In this document: positions 15,162 through 24,462 of the stretch, piece after piece
Position numbering within the stretch: the stretch's first letter is position 1
Layout of the letters: each line of letters begins with the position of its first letter
Assembly (NCBI GenBank): GCA_934481515.1
Contig: CAKSPO010000006.1
Coordinates: 1-64,000 of the forward strand
DNA length: 64,000 nucleotides
Origin: an uncultured Eubacteriales bacterium
GTDB lineage: Bacteria > Bacillota > Clostridia > Oscillospirales > CAG-272
Reading direction: 5' to 3'
Position numbers and translations under genes: made by a program
The notes under the pieces: generated by a model
Told to the model about the DNA's origin: nothing
The model's input: the letters and a program-made list of their open reading frames with translations, nothing else
The model's database searches: none

Positions 15162-17716
15162 AGCTCTTACAACTTCACATTCAGAATTTCGGAACCCTGC
15201 ATGATGTGTCCATGGAGTTTTCGTCCGGCTGTACCACGCTCTGCCGGGAAAACGGCTGGGGAAAAAGTACGCTTGCCGTTTTCCTCAAGGCAATGCTCTA
15301 CGGACTTCCCGCATCCTCCAAACGGTCCCTGGAGGAAAACGAACGAAAGAAATACGCACCGTGGCAGGGCGGAGCCTTCGGCGGCAGCATTACTTTTTCC
15401 TCTGACAGAGGAACCTTCCGCGCGGAGCGCTTCTTCGGTGCAAAGGAGAGTGAGGACAGTTTTGCTCTCTATGATCTTTCCACCAACCTCCCCTCCGCCG
15501 CTTACCCGCCGGAACTTGGAAATGCGCTGTTCGGCATCGACGCGGACGGCTTTGAGCGGACGGTCTACTTTCCGCAACGCACCCTGAAAGGAAAAATCGA
15601 CAACAGCAGTATCTCGGCAAAACTCGGAAACCTTCTGGACGATCCGGACGACATCGGAAACTACGACCGGGCGCTGGAACTTTTGGAAAAGCGCAGAAAA
15701 TATTACATCCTGACGGGCAACCGCGGAAAGATCGCTGATCTGGAGCGGGAATGGAACGACCGGGCACGGGAGATTGAAGAAACCCGGCGTCAGGTTCTTG
15801 CACTGGAAGAAAAAGAAGCGGAACTGAAAAAGACCGAAGAATCCCTCCGGGAACTGCGGGAAGAGGAAAACATTCTCCGTGAAAACCAGAAAAAAGCTCT
15901 GCTCTCCCGCAACCGCGCCACCGTTTTGCAACAGAAAAAACAAATGGAGGAGGAAATTTTCCGACTGGAAAAACGGCAGGCGGAACTGAATCGACTGCTC
16001 GGCGGCGTACATCCGGATGACGCGGAGCTTTCCCGCGCCAGAGCCTGCCTTTCCGACCTCCGGAAAGCCAGGGGAGCCGTCGAGCTTCTGGAAAAGCCCT
16101 GTGCGGAGGAAGAGACCCTGCTTCGACTCTCCCGCAAATATCCGAACGGCTTGCCGGATGCCGATGCCGCGCGGGAACTCTCCAAAAAGAAGGACGCGCT
16201 GCGGGACGCAGTGCAGGAGGAAAAGCTCCTGTCCGGGGGGCAGGAAATTTTGACCGGAACACGACCCGCTCCGATTCCCGAAGACAAGCTCCTGGCGGCG
16301 CTTGCCACGGCGGAACAGCTGGATGCGCTCCGGAAAGAAGTGCAAGCCGCCAGAACAAACCGGAAGCAGAGCCGTTCCCGCATCCTTTCCGCACTTTTGA
16401 TCGCCGCAGCACTTGTTCTGACCGCACTCTCCCTTCTTCCCGCTCTGCAACAGCTTCGCCTGCCCCTTCTGTCAGCGGGCGGCTGTGCGCTCCTTGCAGG
16501 AGCCATCCTCCTTTTTCTTCCCACGCGAAAAAGCAGTACTTCGCCCGGCTCCGCAGAAGATGCGGAAAAGGAACTGCTGCTTCCCGTCCGGGATCTTCTT
16601 TCCTCCCGCGGAATCTTCCCCGCAGAGGGAGAGGAAATGCAGGCACTGAAACACCTTGCGGATGAAGAACGTACAAGGAGAGCATCGGCACAAAAGGAGG
16701 AGCAGGTCCGGCAAAACGCCACACAGAAAAAGAAAGCACTGGCGCGGGAGCTTTACGACATGCTTCTTTGTTACTTCCCGTCCCCGTTCCCGCTGCAGGA
16801 AATGCAAAGCCGCACGGAACAGATCCTGCACGATGCCGAAAGCGCCCGGCTGGCAAAGGAAGCCTCCCTGCGCCGGGAAAAGGAGCGGCAGCATGCCGCG
16901 GCGGAGCACATCTCGCAGCAGCAGAACCTGCAACGCTTTTTGCAGCGGTTTCCGAAAGAGGAGGCCGCATCCTTGGAGGAGCGTCTTGCCATGATTGCCG
17001 CATGGGAATCGGAATTTCGGCGGAATCTTGTCCCGCTCCAGGAAAAGAAAGCGGAGCTGCAGCGGTTCACCGCAGAAAAGCAGGAACTGCTTTCCGCCAC
17101 GGAGGATCCGGCGGATTACAGCCGCCTTTGCGAGGATGAGCAGGAGCTGCAAAACCGTCTGCGTTCCGGGGAAGAAAAAAAAGCCGCACTCCGCCAGACC
17201 ATCCGCCGCCTTTCGGACAATACCGACCGCCTGCCGGATCTGCTTTCTCAGCAGGAGGAGTTGCAAAACCGCCTGCAGGAGGCACAAAAGGCAGGAAAAA
17301 CATTGGAAAACACCATCCGCCTTCTGCAAACGGCAAAGCAATCCCTCTCCACCCGCTATCTTTCCTCCATGCAGGAAAGCTTTGACCGTTACCTGACCAT
17401 GCTTTCCGCTGCCGGAGCGGACACGGTTCCGGAATCCGCCATTGACGCATCCTTTGATGTATTCCTGCGGGTCGAAGGCAAAACCCGCGCCGCGGAATGC
17501 TTCAGCCGCGGCTGGCAGGACATGCTCCGCTTCTGCCTGCGGCTCTCGCTGGTGTCCGCACTCTACCGCGAAGGAGAAAAGCCTTTTCTCCTTCTGGACG
17601 ATCCCTTCGTCAATCTCGATGACCGGCGGCTCACCGCCGCGCAGCAACTGCTTGGCGCGCTCTCGGAGGAATACCAGATCCTTTACCTCGTATGCCGGAA
17701 AGAGCGCAGGCTGTGA
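15158..17716 (+). CDS. SbcC/YhaN-like AAA ATPase with long coiled coils and a central membrane hairpin
   Basis: The 852-residue ATPase has an N-terminal head with Walker A ENGWGKST (31-38). Extended Glu/Lys/Arg-rich coiled coil runs from about 185 to 300 and again from about 490 to 740. A C-terminal head has an ABC-signature-like FSRGWQDMLRFCLRLSL and Walker B FLLLDDPFVNLDD. Between the coils, residues of about 408-457 form two hydrophobic helices (LLIAAALVLTALSLLP and AGGCALLAGAILLFLP), as in YhaN-type proteins; classical SbcC has a zinc hook there. It is read from TTG 15158 behind GGAGAGGAGG and is translationally coupled to the nuclease gene. A membrane-associated DNA repair or DNA-end processing role is inferred from the family. 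Confidence 0.9.
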   Translation: MKLLQLHIQNFGTLHDVSMEFSSGCTTLCRENGWGKSTLAVFLKAMLYGLPASSKRSLEENERKKYAPWQGGAFGGSITFSSDRGTFRAERFFGAKESEDSFALYDLSTNLPSAAYPPELGNALFGIDADGFERTVYFPQRTLKGKIDNSSISAKLGNLLDDPDDIGNYDRALELLEKRRKYYILTGNRGKIADLEREWNDRAREIEETRRQVLALEEKEAELKKTEESLRELREEENILRENQKKALLSRNRATVLQQKKQMEEEIFRLEKRQAELNRLLGGVHPDDAELSRARACLSDLRKARGAVELLEKPCAEEETLLRLSRKYPNGLPDADAARELSKKKDALRDAVQEEKLLSGGQEILTGTRPAPIPEDKLLAALATAEQLDALRKEVQAARTNRKQSRSRILSALLIAAALVLTALSLLPALQQLRLPLLSAGGCALLAGAILLFLPTRKSSTSPGSAEDAEKELLLPVRDLLSSRGIFPAEGEEMQALKHLADEERTRRASAQKEEQVRQNATQKKKALARELYDMLLCYFPSPFPLQEMQSRTEQILHDAESARLAKEASLRREKERQHAAAEHISQQQNLQRFLQRFPKEEAASLEERLAMIAAWESEFRRNLVPLQEKKAELQRFTAEKQELLSATEDPADYSRLCEDEQELQNRLRSGEEKKAALRQTIRRLSDNTDRLPDLLSQQEELQNRLQEAQKAGKTLENTIRLLQTAKQSLSTRYLSSMQESFDRYLTMLSAAGADTVPESAIDASFDVFLRVEGKTRAAECFSRGWQDMLRFCLRLSLVSALYREGEKPFLLLDDPFVNLDDRRLTAAQQLLGALSEEYQILYLVCRKERRL

Positions 17717-17775
17717 CCCGGCTGCACCGAAAATGATTCTCTCATCCATTCTTCCCCTGCCGAAAGGAGGTCTTT

Positions 17776-18909
17776 ATGAAACGTCTCGGGCTGTATCTGC
17801 ATATTCCCTTCTGCCGCAGTAAATGCCTTTACTGTGATTTCTATTCCCTCCCCCGCCCGACAGCGGAAGCAATGGAGCACTATGTCGATGCCTTGTGCCG
17901 GGATCTGGAGCGCAAAGCGCCAGACTGCGCCGCCTATCTGGTCGATACGGTCTATTTCGGCGGCGGAACACCGACGCTGTTGCCGGAGGAAGCATCGGAA
18001 CGGATTCTCTCCGTCATCGCCAGCCGTTACCGTTTGGATACCGGTGCGGAAATCACGGCGGAATGCAATCCGGCAACCGCCTCGACGGAAAAGCTTCGCC
18101 GGTTGCGCCGCGCCGGCTGGAACCGGCTGAGCATCGGCATTCAGAGCATCCATCCGAAGGAGCTGCGTGCACTCGGACGCACCCACGGCTTCGCGGATGC
18201 CAGACAGCTCTTTTCGGATGCGTCGGATGCAGGCTTTTCCAACCTCAGCGCCGACCTGATGTTCGGCATTCCGGAGCAGACACCGGAGAGCTGGCTTGCC
18301 TCTTTGGAAGCCGTGCTTGCGCTGACCCCCTCGCATCTTTCCTTTTACGGTCTGACCGTGGAAGCGGGCACCCCGTTTGCAAAAGCGGAAAAGCACCTTC
18401 CTCTCCCCTCGGAAGAAGACACCCGGCAAATGTACTTTGACGGAATCCGGATGTGCGAGGCGCACGGGCTTTTGCAGTACGAAATCAGCAATTTTGCAAC
18501 ACCGGGGAATAAATCCCGCCACAATCTCAAATACTGGAACTGTGAGGAATACCTCGGCTTCGGTCCGGCGGCATTTTCCGATTTTTCCGGTGTCCGATCC
18601 GGCAATTCCCGCGACCTTGCTGCATATATTGAAGGCAGAGACATCCGTGCGGAAGAGGAGCACCCCTCCCCCTCGGATCGGATGAATGAGTATATCATGC
18701 TACGCCTGCGGCTGACCGATGGCATCCGCGAAAAAGAATTTTCCGACAGATTCCGCTGCTCCTTTCTGGAAAGGTACCGGGAAAAGCTCCTTCCGTACCA
18801 ACGGATGAAGCTTCTGAACCTTTCAAAGGACGGATGCGCCCTTTCACCGGAGGGCTTCTATGTCAGCAATTCCATCCTTTCCGATCTGGTGGAATTCGAG
18901 CCGTCATGA
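17776..18909 (+). CDS. hemW: HemW-like radical SAM protein (heme chaperone family)
   Basis: The 377-residue protein opens with LYLHIPFCRSKCLYCDF, whose three cysteines (C13, C17, C20) ligate the 4Fe-4S cluster, followed by a phenylalanine as in HemN/HemW. GGGTPTLL, ECNP and RLSIGIQS are the other radical-SAM barrel motifs, and the C-terminal HemN domain (NLKYWN, YLGFGPAAFS) is intact. HemW proteins are related to coproporphyrinogen dehydrogenase but act in heme handling; the length (about 380) and CxxxCxxC form fit HemW. AAGGAGG precedes the ATG. It follows the SbcC-like gene by 59 bp. Confidence 0.9.
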   Translation: MKRLGLYLHIPFCRSKCLYCDFYSLPRPTAEAMEHYVDALCRDLERKAPDCAAYLVDTVYFGGGTPTLLPEEASERILSVIASRYRLDTGAEITAECNPATASTEKLRRLRRAGWNRLSIGIQSIHPKELRALGRTHGFADARQLFSDASDAGFSNLSADLMFGIPEQTPESWLASLEAVLALTPSHLSFYGLTVEAGTPFAKAEKHLPLPSEEDTRQMYFDGIRMCEAHGLLQYEISNFATPGNKSRHNLKYWNCEEYLGFGPAAFSDFSGVRSGNSRDLAAYIEGRDIRAEEEHPSPSDRMNEYIMLRLRLTDGIREKEFSDRFRCSFLERYREKLLPYQRMKLLNLSKDGCALSPEGFYVSNSILSDLVEFEPS

Positions 18910-18946
18910 AAACACACCACTCTCACGCAAAACTCACAAAAAAGCC

Positions 18947-18975
18947 TTGACAAATCCGGCATTCTCGTGTAAAAT
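18947..18975 (+). promoter_or_regulatory. Promoter of the DUF1292 gene
   Basis: TTGACA (18947-18952) and TAAAAT (18970-18975) are 17 bp apart. Confidence 0.75.
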
Positions 18976-19026
18976 AAAAGCGGATTCCCGAAAGGGGTCC
19001 GACAACGGAAAAGGAAGTATCAGGCA

Positions 19027-19326
19027 ATGGATGAAATGAACGAAGAACGCGAATTCTTTACCCTTGTGGATGAAGAGGGCAAAGAAACGGAATTTGAAAA
19101 AATCGATGAAGTGGAATATAACGGCGTAACCTATTTTGCCATGATCCCCGCAGATGCGGCAGATGCGGCAAAGGAGGACGACGGCTTCTGCGAATATGTC
19201 ATTCTGCGGAAGGAAAAGGATGAGGACGGGGAGGATTCCCTTGTCACCATCGACGATGACGACGAGTTTGACAGCGTGGCGGATCTGTTCGATGACAGAT
19301 TCTCCGAGGAAATCGACTACGACTGA
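19027..19326 (+). CDS. DUF1292 family small acidic protein
   Basis: This 99-residue, strongly acidic protein matches the DUF1292 (YrzB-like) pattern: FFTLVDEEGKETEFEKID, a VEYNGVTYFAMIP strand, and YVILRKEKDEDGEDSLVTID. These small cytosolic proteins are widespread in Firmicutes and have no established function. The start is the ATG at 19027 in a leader that contains GGAAGTATC. It has its own promoter and lies directly before the probable 6S RNA. Confidence 0.92.
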   Translation: MDEMNEEREFFTLVDEEGKETEFEKIDEVEYNGVTYFAMIPADAADAAKEDDGFCEYVILRKEKDEDGEDSLVTIDDDDEFDSVADLFDDRFSEEIDYD

Positions 19327-19349
19327 ATCCCGAAAAACAAAATGACAAA

Positions 19350-19561
19350 ATTTCCTGCTTAGTTCGTGATAACCGGTGAAATGAACCCACGATTGATCAA
19401 AGGAGCCTGAACCCGCAATGGTTTGCAGACCTCCCGTTTGCGTCTCGATTGACTTGTCTCGACCGCAACCGGATGTTGGGAGCAGTAAAGTTGCGATGAG
19501 GGCACCGCCCTGTAAATACAGGGTTCTGCTATCCCGGTTACACGGCTCGGCGGGTTTTTTG
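19350..19561 (+). ncRNA. ssrS: Probable 6S RNA
   Basis: The segment folds as a long closing helix: CCTGCTTAGTTCGTGATAAC near 19354 pairs over about 20 positions with the arm at about 19533-19554. An internal region resembles the 6S central bubble, with a small 3'-side hairpin CCCTGTAAATACAGGG, a position at which E. coli 6S RNA also has one. A run of seven T follows the closing helix, as in Firmicutes 6S genes. No open frame with a site fits here. Identification is from secondary-structure logic, not from a covariance-model score; other structured RNAs are possible. Confidence 0.6.
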
Positions 19562-19623
19562 TTTGCAGAACAGAGCGGCGTCAAAATACAATCCTGCATT
19601 CTGAAAAAACGGAGACCAAACCG

Positions 19624-20616
19624 ATGAACATTCAGCCGATCATTCAGGAAATCAAAAATACTGTCCGTACACATGAGTTGGAGGGAGGCGGATACCGCCG
19701 TTATCTCTGCGCAAACGGACATCCGGAACGAAAAACGGACGCCAATGAATACGGTTGTGCGGACGCGGCAAACATCCTCTATACCATAGGAGCCTTTGAG
19801 CTGGATCCCACGCGCCGCGCAGAGCTGGTCAACGCCATCCGGAGCTTTCAGCATCCGGACGGGCTGTTCGACGAAGGAACCCACCATCCGATCCATTGCA
19901 CCGCGCATTGCCTTGCGGCGCTGGAGCTGTTCGATGCAGGGGCAAATCTCCCCTTGGAGGGGCTTGCCGAATACCGCACCAAGGAGGGGCTCTATTCCCT
20001 TCTGGAGCGTTTGGAATGGGTGGACAATCCATGGCCGACCGCCCATCAGGGAGCCGGAATCTATGCCGCGCTGGTGCTCTCCGGTGAAGTTGACCATGCC
20101 TGGCAGGACGCATATTTCGACTGGCTCATCGAGCATGCCGACCCGGTGTACGGAATCGGCAGAAAAGGCGCCGTCGCCGCGGGAGTAAAACCTGCATGTC
20201 ACCATCTGAACGGGTGGTTCCACTACCTGTTCAATTTCGGATTTGCTCACCGCAGAATTCCTTATGCCCGTGAAGCAACGGACACCTGCCTCGACCTGTA
20301 CCGGAACAACCGGCTGGGAGACGATTTCCGCACCTGCGTGAATTTTGCGCAGATCGACTGGATCTATACCCTGAACCGCTCCGCACGGCAGGAAGGCTAC
20401 CGCGTGGAAGAAGCGACTGCGGCAATCCGCGATTTTGCCGGAACCTACATCCCGTATCTTGCCGGGTTGGATCACGCAAGCCATGACCGCTGGAACGACC
20501 TGCACCTGCTCTTCGGCGCGGTTTGCGCGCTTGCGGAGCTGCAGAACGCACTCCCCGGAGAAATCGAATCCGACTATCCCCTGAAGCTCGTTCTTGACCG
20601 TCGCCCGTTCATCTGA
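19624..20616 (+). CDS. Uncharacterised protein, probably an alpha/alpha toroid
   Basis: The 330-residue cytosolic protein has repeated paired-helix segments with Gly and His-rich turns (FQHPDGLFDEGTHHPIHCTA, NPWPTAHQGAGIYAAL, KPACHHLNGWFHYLFNFGFA), reminiscent of six-hairpin glycosidases or terpene-cyclase-like barrels. No catalytic motif can be named with confidence. It starts at ATG 19624 right after the 6S-like RNA; the region before it offers only a weak site (GGAGACC). It is convergent with the SPFH gene and ends before the hairpin at 20710-20755. Confidence 0.75.
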   Translation: MNIQPIIQEIKNTVRTHELEGGGYRRYLCANGHPERKTDANEYGCADAANILYTIGAFELDPTRRAELVNAIRSFQHPDGLFDEGTHHPIHCTAHCLAALELFDAGANLPLEGLAEYRTKEGLYSLLERLEWVDNPWPTAHQGAGIYAALVLSGEVDHAWQDAYFDWLIEHADPVYGIGRKGAVAAGVKPACHHLNGWFHYLFNFGFAHRRIPYAREATDTCLDLYRNNRLGDDFRTCVNFAQIDWIYTLNRSARQEGYRVEEATAAIRDFAGTYIPYLAGLDHASHDRWNDLHLLFGAVCALAELQNALPGEIESDYPLKLVLDRRPFI

Positions 20617-20709
20617 GCCAAAACACCGCAAAAATATACCCGTTTGCCCGGAGCACCTTTTGACTCCCGGACAAAGAACGCGAGCATGCCTCTTACCAAC
20701 CAAACAATA

Positions 20710-20755
20710 AGAACGCCGAACCTGCGGAGAATTGCCTCCGCCGATCCGGCGTTCT
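20710..20755. terminator. Bidirectional hairpin between convergent genes
   Basis: The inverted repeat AGAACGCCG / CGGCGTTCT has an inner GCGGAG / CTCCGC arm. It lies between two convergent genes. T-tracts on either side are poor, so efficiency is uncertain. Confidence 0.6.
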
Positions 20756-20808
20756 GCTTTATCAGGAGGCGCTTCCCGCGCCTCTTTTGTTTTTACGCGT
20801 GTTCCCCG

Positions 20809-21843
20809 TTACGGTGCCGTCGTACTCCCCGAAGCGGAACCTGCCCCGGTTCCCGAGGTTCCGAGCGCTGCCAGCATCCGATAAAAATCTTCGGAATTCA
20901 GATAGGTATCCGGCAGCTCTCCGCCCCACTTCTGGATGTAATAATAAACCAACAGGTGCTGAATGTCATCGTTATCCAGGGCGGACGGATCCTTGGCAAG
21001 AATGTCCCTGATCTGTCCGACAATGGCGGCATCCTTCTGTCCGGCGTACTCCGAAGCCTCCGCCTGAATCTTCACAACCTCAAAATCCGCCTCTGCGGCA
21101 ATCTTCGCAACGGCAGCTTCCGCCCGCGCCTCAATCTCCGCACGCTCCGCGGAAGCGTTGGCTTCCATGGTCTTCTGCGCCTGCTCAATCTGTGCCTGCT
21201 TGCTCTTCTGCTCGGCAACCTGCTTGGCTTCCACTGCATCGGTGAACGCATCGGAGAAGTCCAGGTTTTCAATAGAAGCGTCCACCACGACAACGTTATA
21301 AGCATCCAGCTTCTCGGTCAGCACGCTGCGGATATCCTGCGAAAGCTGGGACCGCTTGTTCAGAAGCTCTTCTGCGGTATACTTTGCAAATTCGCTCTTG
21401 ACGGTTTCCTGCACCCGCGGCAAAATAATTTTCTCATAGTAGGAAACACCGATGTCCTTGTAAATCATCTGCGCATTCACTTTGGAAATCTGATAATTCA
21501 GCGTGTAGGTCACGGCAACCTCCTGGATGTCCGACGAAAAGCAGGACAAATCTACCGATGCCTTCTGATTCCGGTTGTCCATGTTGACCACTTCCTTCCA
21601 CGGAGCGCAGAAGTGCACCCCGGCTTCGTAGGTTGTGTTCTCCACCTTACCGAAGACCGTTACAATACCGGTATGCCCCGTCGGCACCGTGCGCAAACAG
21701 CTGAACATCGCCAGAAGGCATCCGACAATCAGGAATGCGGACAGCAACAATACAGACAATCCCTTTTTCTGCTTTCGCAATCCCAGAAAGACCATCACCC
21801 CGGCCAGAATCAGCAATACTCCAAAGATAAACAATACAATCAT
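20809..21843 (-). CDS. SPFH/prohibitin-family membrane protein
   Basis: The 344-residue protein has two N-terminal hydrophobic helices (about 3-20 and 29-48), then an SPFH domain starting TVPTGHTGIVTVFGKVENTTYEAGVHF. A long Ala/Glu/Lys coiled coil (AEQKSKQAQIEQAQKTMEA and following) and a short helical C-terminus with a Gly/Ser/Thr tail complete it. Prohibitin-like proteins form membrane-associated rings and scaffold membrane proteases or microdomains. It appears monocistronic, with a promoter at 21889-21917 and an AAAGGAGA site before the ATG. Confidence 0.93.
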   Translation of the reverse strand: MIVLFIFGVLLILAGVMVFLGLRKQKKGLSVLLLSAFLIVGCLLAMFSCLRTVPTGHTGIVTVFGKVENTTYEAGVHFCAPWKEVVNMDNRNQKASVDLSCFSSDIQEVAVTYTLNYQISKVNAQMIYKDIGVSYYEKIILPRVQETVKSEFAKYTAEELLNKRSQLSQDIRSVLTEKLDAYNVVVVDASIENLDFSDAFTDAVEAKQVAEQKSKQAQIEQAQKTMEANASAERAEIEARAEAAVAKIAAEADFEVVKIQAEASEYAGQKDAAIVGQIRDILAKDPSALDNDDIQHLLVYYYIQKWGGELPDTYLNSEDFYRMLAALGTSGTGAGSASGSTTAP

Positions 21844-21888
21844 TTCTTTCTCCTTTCGTCCGCTTCCCGCGGCGTTGATTGTGATTAT

Positions 21889-21917
21889 ATAATATCACGA
21901 CCGTTAGATAATGTCAA
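21889..21917 (-). promoter_or_regulatory. Promoter of the SPFH gene
   Basis: On the minus strand TTGACA (21912-21917) and TATTAT (21889-21894) are 17 bp apart. Confidence 0.7.
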
Positions 21918-22090
21918 GTGATTTTATTAAATATTTGCAGTATTTACATTTTGTTCATAAAGGAGAGCGGAGAGCCGCCTTTGCACGCTTCTAAGGAAAT
22001 TGAACCGACCTTCCGGCAAAATGTTATACCTGCAAAACGGCAAAAATTCCTTTCCGCTTCTAACTTCCGCCGGCAAAAAACTCTGCTGTT

Positions 22091-22199
22091 CATTCCGCAT
22101 CCGGCTTCTGCTGAACAAAAAATTTTCTTCTCTCTCGTAGGGGCGGTCAACCCGCCCGCTCCTAAGGAACCTACACAACCATTCCGGCTACATTTCCCC
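22091..22199 (+). repeat. Intergenic repeat unit, copy A
   Basis: It begins CATTCCGCATCCGGCTTCTG, continues through an A/T tract into GTAGGGGCGGTCAACCCGCC, and ends GGCTACATTTCCCC. It aligns almost base for base with 22454-22566. Confidence 0.8.
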
Positions 22200-22453
22200 A
22201 ACCGGATTTTTTGTTTGTGGCACCGGAACCGCCCCTGAAAAGGCGGTCATTGGCATCCCTGCCCGGCGTACCGCGCAATCCGTGCAAACGAGCGGGCAGA
22301 CCCCGCCCCTACCAGCTTGAGAAAAATTGGGTGTTTTGTGCACCGCCGGAAAACCTGTTTTTCGTTGCGACATTTCCCCGGCTCCTACTGGGCGAAAAAA
22401 TTTCCTTCGATCATTCCGTTCCGGCTTCCGACGGATGAAAAATCCCATTTACC

Positions 22454-22566
22454 CATTCCGCATCCGGCTTCTGCTGAACAAAAAAATTTTCTTCTCTCTC
22501 GTAGGGGCGGGGTCAACCCGCCCGCCTCTAAGGAATTTGAACAACCCCTCCCGGCTACATTCCCCC
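22454..22566 (+). repeat. Intergenic repeat unit, copy B
   Basis: This is a direct repeat of 22091-22199 with small indels (GTAGGGGCGGGGTCAACCCG in place of the shorter core). Confidence 0.8.
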
Positions 22567-22702
22567 CGCCGGAAAGTCGGATCCCCCCCTCGAAACATAT
22601 CGGTAAGCATCAAAAAAGTGTACTTTTTACACTCTACTTCCCGGCTCTACCGGCAGTAGAGTCGGATTTTTGAGCGGTCGAGACGCAATACTGCGGAGTA
22701 GA

Positions 22703-22731
22703 TTGAAAACCGCGCCCGGATCGGATATAAT
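22703..22731 (+). promoter_or_regulatory. Promoter of the acyl-CoA ligase gene
   Basis: TTGAAA (22703-22708) and TATAAT (22726-22731) are 17 bp apart. Confidence 0.75.
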
Positions 22732-22797
22732 ATGGTATATCATTTCCCCATTCTATACAATCGCCGACCACCGGCAGAGCAAAGAGAGGTTATGTCT

Positions 22798-24438
22798 ATG
22801 GCAAGAAAGAAAAGAGAAATCGAAACATTTTCCACCATCCGGGAAATGGTGACCAATGCCGCTACCAGTGACCCGGATCATATCGCGTATATGTTCAATA
22901 CGCCCGACGGTGTGCAAAGCATCACCTCGCGCGAATTCTATAACAGTCTGGAGAATCTGGGAGCAAAGCTGACCGAGATGGGCTACGGAAAGTCACACAT
23001 CGCCTGCGTGGGAGAAAACAGCTACCCCTGGATTCAGACCTTTGTCACCGTCCTGATGACCGCCGGCGTTTTCGTCCCGATCGACAAGGAACTCCCCGTT
23101 GATAATATTGTGTTCCTGCTCAATGACAGCGATACCGAGGTCGTTTTCTGCAGTGAAAAATACGAGGCGCTTTTGCGGGAACGTCAGAACGATCTGCCGA
23201 AGGTGCGCCACTTTGTCTGCTTTGACCGCAAAGAGGACGACGGGAAGTTTCTCTCCATGCAGGGGCTGATGGAAGCAGGCTCAAAGCTGGATCGCTCCGC
23301 CTATGATGCGCTCCGCTCGGATCCGAATGAGCTGAAATATCTGGTCTATACCTCCGGCACCACCGGCATCGCCAAGGGAGTCATGCTCACCGAGCACAAC
23401 ATTGCCTGCGGCGTTTACTACGGTCTGAAGGTCTCCCAGATTTTTGAGCGCGGTCTTTCGGTTCTTCCCTATAACCACACCTACGAGGCGGTCTGCGACC
23501 TCCTGGTTTCCATTCACGCGCATGTCACCATCTGCATCAACGACTCCCTGCGTCATGTGCAGAAGAATCTGAAGCTTTACCGTCCCGTGCATATTTATCT
23601 GGTTCCGGCGTTCTCCGAGCACTTCTACCGCGTCATTCAGAACAGCATCCAGAAACAAGGAAAGACCAAGCTCTTCAACCGGATGATCGGCGTCTCCAAC
23701 GCACTGCGGAAGGTCGGGATCGACCTGCGCCGCGTGTTCTTCAAAGCCGTTCTGGAGGAGTTCGGCGGAAATCTGCGCCGGATCGTCTGCGGCGGTGCTC
23801 CGATCCGCCCGGAAACCGGAAAGTTCTTTGACAGCATCGGCATCACGCTCACCGGCGGCTACGGAATCACCGAATGTTCTCCGCTGGTCTCCGTCAACGA
23901 CGAATCCGACAACAATTTCTCCTCCGCCGGACACCGTCTGGAGTGTCTTGAATGGAGAATCGACCAGCCGGATGACGACGGCATCGGAGAAATCTGCGTC
24001 AAGGGTGACGTTGTCATGCTGGGATACTACAAGCGCCCGGATCTGACCGCAGAGGTCATCCGCGACGGCTGGTTCTACACCGGCGACTATGGTTTCATCA
24101 ATGAGAAGGACGAGATCGTCATTACCGGACGGAAAAAGAACATCATCATCCTCAGCAACGGAAAGAACATCTATCCGGAGGAGTTGGAGCTGTTGATTCA
24201 GGACATTCCCTACGTCACCGAGGTCGTCGTCGGCAGCGTGAAAAACGAATACGGAGAGGATCTCTCCCTCACCGCCGAGATTTACATTGAGGATGAGAAC
24301 GCGCGGAATGAAGCACGTGTGGCGGAGGACATCCGCCAGAAGCTTTCCGAGCTTCCCTCCTATAAGCAGATCGGCTCCATCCGCCTGCGCACCGAGCCGT
24401 TCGCGAAAACCACCTCCAACAAGATCAAACGGCAGTAA
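22798..24438 (+). CDS. AMP-dependent long-chain acyl-CoA/ACP ligase
   Basis: The 546-residue enzyme has the ANL-superfamily core motifs: YLVYTSGTTGIAKGVMLTEH (phosphate-binding P-loop), GYGITECSP, GWFYTGDYGFINEKDEI and the C-terminal lysine region KTTSNKIKRQ. It would adenylate a fatty acid and transfer it to CoA (or an acyl carrier protein). Length and motifs match long-chain ligases. The ATG at 22798 lies 8 nt after AGAGAGG; another ATG at 22792 is too close to that site. It is monocistronic and convergent with the XRE gene. No other fatty-acid gene is nearby, so the role (membrane lipid or polyketide supply) is open. Confidence 0.92.
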   Translation: MARKKREIETFSTIREMVTNAATSDPDHIAYMFNTPDGVQSITSREFYNSLENLGAKLTEMGYGKSHIACVGENSYPWIQTFVTVLMTAGVFVPIDKELPVDNIVFLLNDSDTEVVFCSEKYEALLRERQNDLPKVRHFVCFDRKEDDGKFLSMQGLMEAGSKLDRSAYDALRSDPNELKYLVYTSGTTGIAKGVMLTEHNIACGVYYGLKVSQIFERGLSVLPYNHTYEAVCDLLVSIHAHVTICINDSLRHVQKNLKLYRPVHIYLVPAFSEHFYRVIQNSIQKQGKTKLFNRMIGVSNALRKVGIDLRRVFFKAVLEEFGGNLRRIVCGGAPIRPETGKFFDSIGITLTGGYGITECSPLVSVNDESDNNFSSAGHRLECLEWRIDQPDDDGIGEICVKGDVVMLGYYKRPDLTAEVIRDGWFYTGDYGFINEKDEIVITGRKKNIIILSNGKNIYPEELELLIQDIPYVTEVVVGSVKNEYGEDLSLTAEIYIEDENARNEARVAEDIRQKLSELPSYKQIGSIRLRTEPFAKTTSNKIKRQ

Positions 24439-24462
24439 CCGATCCCCTCTCGGGTGTCGCAA

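Larger units (their letters stand above)
21960..22670. repeat. Gene-free stretch with degenerate intergenic repeats
   Basis: About 700 bp between the SPFH and acyl-CoA ligase genes carry no credible gene. Two direct copies of a 110-bp unit lie at 22091-22199 and 22454-22566; each contains a palindrome of the form GTAGGGGCGG...CCCGCCC. An inverted fragment of that core is at about 22289-22313, and a tail fragment (TCTAAGGAAATTGAAC) occurs near 21990. Such elements are common between genes of gut Clostridia. Confidence 0.7.

Noticed and set aside
22091..22566. Small genes in the repeat cluster encoding similar PHPASAEQK peptides
   Set aside because: The similarity is due to the direct DNA repeats; no start signals and the frames shift between copies.
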